Part shown: one piece after another, positions 5,598-7,885 of the stretch
How positions within the stretch are numbered: position 1 is the first letter of the stretch
Layout of the letters: each line of letters begins with the position of its first letter
From: an uncultured Oscillospiraceae bacterium
GTDB taxonomy: Bacteria > Bacillota_A > Clostridia > Oscillospirales > Oscillospiraceae
Assembly (NCBI GenBank): GCA_944387745.1
Contig: CALXGD010000080.1
Coordinates: 1-7,885, forward strand
Direction of reading: 5' to 3'
DNA: 7,885 bases
Notes under the pieces: model-generated
The model's input: only the letters and a program-made list of their open reading frames with translations
Told to the model about the DNA's origin: nothing
Database searches by the model: none
Program-made: the position numbers and the translations under genes

Positions 5598-6154
5598 GGG
5601 CGGCGCTCCCCTCTGTTTTTCCGGTACAGCGTCAGCTTGATCTTCCCATACCGGTCGTCCCTGCCACGCTCATAGGGCTGAGATACCTCAGGCAGCGCTT
5701 GCTCCAGCGGACTTTCGCAGATCATTATACCATGTTCCTGAAGAATGTCAAATGCCTCGACGGTCTCCACAGCCTTTTCCAGCAGACCGCTGCCGTAGGG
5801 GGGATCCAGGAAGATCACATGGAATTTTTTGTGGCAGTCCATGAGGTAGGAGATGGACTCCCCCTGCACCACCTCAGCCCGCTTTTGAAGGCCAGTGAGC
5901 TTGAGGTTATCCCGGATCAAGGCCACCGCATCCCTCCGCTGGTCTACAAAGGTACACCGCTCCGCCCCCCGGGACAGGGCCTCGATGCCCAGCTGGCCGG
6001 TGCCGGCAAATAAATCCAGCACCTCCCGACCGGGGAGTTCAAACTGGATGATGCTGAACAGGGCCTCCTTCACCCGGTCGGTGGTGGGACGGGTCTCCAT
6101 CCCCTGCAGCTCCTTTAACCGCCGCCCTCGGGCGGAGCCGGAGATCACTCGCAT
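5594..6154 (-). CDS. rsmD: 16S rRNA (guanine(966)-N(2))-methyltransferase
   Basis: RsmD uses S-adenosylmethionine to methylate the N2 of G966 in 16S rRNA in the small ribosomal subunit. The 186-residue protein starts MRVISGSARGRRL, the typical family opening. TRPTTDRVKEALF (21-33) follows. The SAM-binding loop is VLDLFAGTGQLGIEALSRGAE (45-65) and the catalytic DPPY tetrad is at 117-120. The frame is open 25 codons further upstream, but those codons lie inside the NUDIX gene and lack family resemblance. The ATG at 6154 has AAGGATGGAGG just upstream. It follows the NUDIX gene after 31 bp and overlaps coaD. The FAGTG form, in place of FAGSG, is usual for Firmicutes members. Confidence 0.96.
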   Translation of the reverse strand: MRVISGSARGRRLKELQGMETRPTTDRVKEALFSIIQFELPGREVLDLFAGTGQLGIEALSRGAERCTFVDQRRDAVALIRDNLKLTGLQKRAEVVQGESISYLMDCHKKFHVIFLDPPYGSGLLEKAVETVEAFDILQEHGIMICESPLEQALPEVSQPYERGRDDRYGKIKLTLYRKNRGERRP

Positions 6155-6185
6155 GGTCCTCCATCCTTTCTTCTGTGGAGCTCTC

Positions 6186-6803
6186 TTACTCCAAAATTGT
6201 CTCCCAGTGGAGCGCCCGGCTGGCCTCAAAGCACATGCTCAGCTGCTCCGGGGTGGTTTTCTCCAAATCCAGCTCAGGCAGCTCGTCCAGGGAAAACCAG
6301 CCGCTCCCGCTGGTCTCCAGGTTCTCCCGAAACTCCCCGCCCAGGAGGGTGCACAGCACAAAGACAATGCACACCTTCCAGGGGTAGGCCGTCACATGGT
6401 GGTTCTCCCCGTCCTGGAGGCCGATGACCCGCTCCGGCCGCACCTCCAGGCCGGCCTCCTCCCTCACCTCTTTCCCCACATTCTCCCTCACGGAGACGTT
6501 ATAGTCCACCCAGCCCCCCGGCAGGGCCCAGCCCCTGGGCTCCCTCACCAGCAGGACCTTGTCCCCCTGAATGACGGCGGCCCGGGTGGCCAGCTTTGGG
6601 GTCTGGTAGCCCGTCTCACAGCAGAAAATATTCCTCACCTGCTCCAGGGGCAGGCCGGTCTGATGGGCCATCATCTCAGCGGAGATCTCCCGGATGCGGG
6701 CATACCGCTCTAAATCGAATTTGTCCTTTCCGTAGTACAGCCCCGCCTGGGCCAGGCTCTGGAGCTCGCTGGCCCAGGAGAGCCAGGGCTCTTTTCCCTT
6801 CAT
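6186..6803 (-). CDS. NUDIX hydrolase with bacterial NUDIX N-terminal domain
   Basis: NUDIX enzymes hydrolyse nucleoside diphosphates linked to another moiety; members of this architecture are often described as ADP-ribose or ADP-sugar pyrophosphatases. The substrate here is not shown by the sequence. From the ATG at 6803 the protein is 205 residues. The N-terminal helical part (about 7-65, with LQSLAQAGLYYGKDKFDLERY) fits the N-terminal NUDIX extension. The catalytic domain follows from about residue 72. The NUDIX box spans 97-119 and reads GWVDYN-V-SVRENVG-KEVREEAGL. The first glutamate is replaced by Val103 and the usual arginine by Lys111, a pattern I recall as normal in this subfamily. 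The REEAG metal-binding glutamates are kept. A GTG at 6821 is in frame, but GGGGGAG 5 nt before the ATG supports 6803. It follows uvrC by 21 bp. Confidence 0.9.
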   Translation of the reverse strand: MKGKEPWLSWASELQSLAQAGLYYGKDKFDLERYARIREISAEMMAHQTGLPLEQVRNIFCCETGYQTPKLATRAAVIQGDKVLLVREPRGWALPGGWVDYNVSVRENVGKEVREEAGLEVRPERVIGLQDGENHHVTAYPWKVCIVFVLCTLLGGEFRENLETSGSGWFSLDELPELDLEKTTPEQLSMCFEASRALHWETILE

Positions 6804-6824
6804 GCTATCTCCCCCATCCACTCT

Positions 6825-7885
6825 TCACGCTTCACTTTTATGGAAATACCCATATACTGCCTGCGCCGTATTCCTGGGCACCACTTTCTCCAGCTCTTCC
6901 AGAGACGCCTCCCGCACCGCCTTGACACTTTTGAAGTGCTTCAACAGCTGCTGACGGCGCACCTCCCCCACCCCGGGAATCTTGTCCAGGGTAGAGCCCT
7001 GCACCCGGCTTTTCCGCTGCTGGCGGTTGAACTCGATGGCAAAGCGGTGGGTCTCCTCCTGAATTTGTCCAATCAGGGCAAACACCGCCGGGATGGACTG
7101 GATGCCGATCTCCCGTCCGTCGGGGGCGACCAACGCCCGGGTGCGGTGCCGGTCGTCCTTCACCATGCCAAAGGCGGGGATGTCCAGGTTCATGGCCTCC
7201 AGCACCCGACGGGCCACCTTTACATGGTTCTCTCCCCCGTCAATGAGCAGCAGGTCCGGCCTGGTGTTGAATTTCTCGTCCCCATCCAGATACCGGCGGA
7301 ACCGCCGGGTGAGCACCTGCTCCATGGAGGCGTAGTCGTCCGGACCGTCCATATCCTTCAGCTTGAAGTGCCGGTAGTCCCGTTTTAGGGGCCGGCCGTT
7401 CTCAAAGACCACCATGGAGGCCACGATGTCGTCGGCGCCGGTGTTGGAAATGTCGTAGGACTCCATCCGCCGGGGCGTCTGGGAGAGACCCAGCATCCGC
7501 CCCAGGGCCTCCAGCAGCTTGTTCTGCCGCTCCTCCCGGGTGGTGGCCCGCTCCACCTCCTCTGCGGCGTTCTGGTTGGCCAGCTTGATCAAGTCCATCT
7601 TGGCCCCCCGCTGGGGGGTAACCAGCTCTACCCGGTATCCCACCTGCTCGGACAGCATCCGGGTGAGGGGCACCTGGTCGGGCAGCTCGCAGGGCAGCAG
7701 AATTTGCTTGGGCAGGTGGCTGCGGCCCCCATAGTATTCCCGCACCAGGGAGGACAGTACCTCCCCCTCTTCCTCCTCCATGGGGGTGTCCAGCAGCTCC
7801 ATGTCCTTGGCGGCCAGGTCCCCGTCCACATAGTGGAGGACCACAAAGCAGCTCTTGGCCGTCCCCTGGAAGAAGCCGGCCACGT
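6825..7885 (-). CDS. uvrC: Excinuclease ABC subunit C, C-terminal part (gene runs off the right edge)
   Basis: UvrC is the nuclease of UvrABC nucleotide excision repair; it makes the 3' and 5' cuts around damaged DNA. About 352 C-terminal residues are inside the window, whereas complete proteins have about 600. The GIY-YIG domain and most of the UVR motif therefore lie beyond the right edge. Visible are the RNase H-like 5'-incision domain with ESYDISN (visible residues 151-157), DDYASMEQVL (192-201), LLLIDGG (221-227) and ETHRFA (287-292), and the terminal helix-hairpin-helix region (KIPGVGEVRRQQLLKHF, about 311-327). The key aspartates and histidine are present. It is the most upstream visible gene of the block; the NUDIX gene follows 21 bp after its stop. 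Confidence 0.96.
   Translation of the reverse strand, partial: VAGFFQGTAKSCFVVLHYVDGDLAAKDMELLDTPMEEEEGEVLSSLVREYYGGRSHLPKQILLPCELPDQVPLTRMLSEQVGYRVELVTPQRGAKMDLIKLANQNAAEEVERATTREERQNKLLEALGRMLGLSQTPRRMESYDISNTGADDIVASMVVFENGRPLKRDYRHFKLKDMDGPDDYASMEQVLTRRFRRYLDGDEKFNTRPDLLLIDGGENHVKVARRVLEAMNLDIPAFGMVKDDRHRTRALVAPDGREIGIQSIPAVFALIGQIQEETHRFAIEFNRQQRKSRVQGSTLDKIPGVGEVRRQQLLKHFKSVKAVREASLEELEKVVPRNTAQAVYGYFHKSEA

Noticed and set aside
6155..6229. A longer rsmD start, 25 codons upstream of 6154.
   Set aside because: The extension overlaps the NUDIX gene, does not look like RsmD, and the ATG at 6154 matches the usual family N-terminus with a binding site in front.
1..7885. tRNA or rRNA genes, CRISPR arrays, insertion sequences, toxin-antitoxin or defence genes.
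   Set aside because: No tRNA-like cloverleaf, regularly spaced repeats, transposase motifs or defence-type domains were seen; nearly all DNA is taken up by recognised housekeeping genes.

Overview
The window looks like chromosomal DNA from a GC-rich, low-redundancy Clostridia genome, most likely the Oscillospiraceae (Flavonifractor/Lawsonibacter/Intestinimonas type). This rests on the operon order pyrH-frr-uppS-cdsA-dxr, the Firmicutes-type RsmD motif (FAGTGQLGIEAL), the coiled-coil 'ATPase-like' gene next to coaD, strong AGGAGG-type ribosome binding sites and GC-rich third codon positions. The genus is an inference; no 16S or marker search was possible.

All but one of the genes run on the minus strand, in two blocks. 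Block A, from the right edge leftwards, is uvrC (3' part only), a NUDIX hydrolase with the bacterial N-terminal extension, rsmD, coaD and a coiled-coil protein of unknown function. These genes are packed with overlaps or gaps of about 30 bp or less and end at a 20-bp perfect inverted repeat (4474-4523) that should act as a terminator for both converging strands. Block B, also leftwards, is pyrH, frr, uppS, cdsA and dxr (5' part only). It links UMP phosphorylation, ribosome recycling, undecaprenyl diphosphate synthesis, CDP-diacylglycerol synthesis and the committed step of the MEP isoprenoid pathway. DXR supplies isoprenoid precursor that UppS uses, and CdsA makes the phospholipid precursor, so the block mostly serves envelope growth.

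Between the blocks one plus-strand gene encodes a GufA-type ZIP metal transporter. It has its own TTG start and ribosome binding site. It diverges from pyrH across about 200 bp that contain overlapping promoter-like elements and a perfect 16-bp AT palindrome.

Most of the window is ordinary housekeeping DNA, and I see no new multi-gene system. The items worth a second look are non-coding: the AT-rich, hairpin-filled 170-bp cdsA-dxr gap (a probable dispersed repeat that also contains an open small ORF joined to dxr by an ATGA overlap), an 11-bp hairpin without a U-tract between frr and uppS, the 16-bp palindrome, and a GC hairpin just upstream of the ZIP ribosome binding site.
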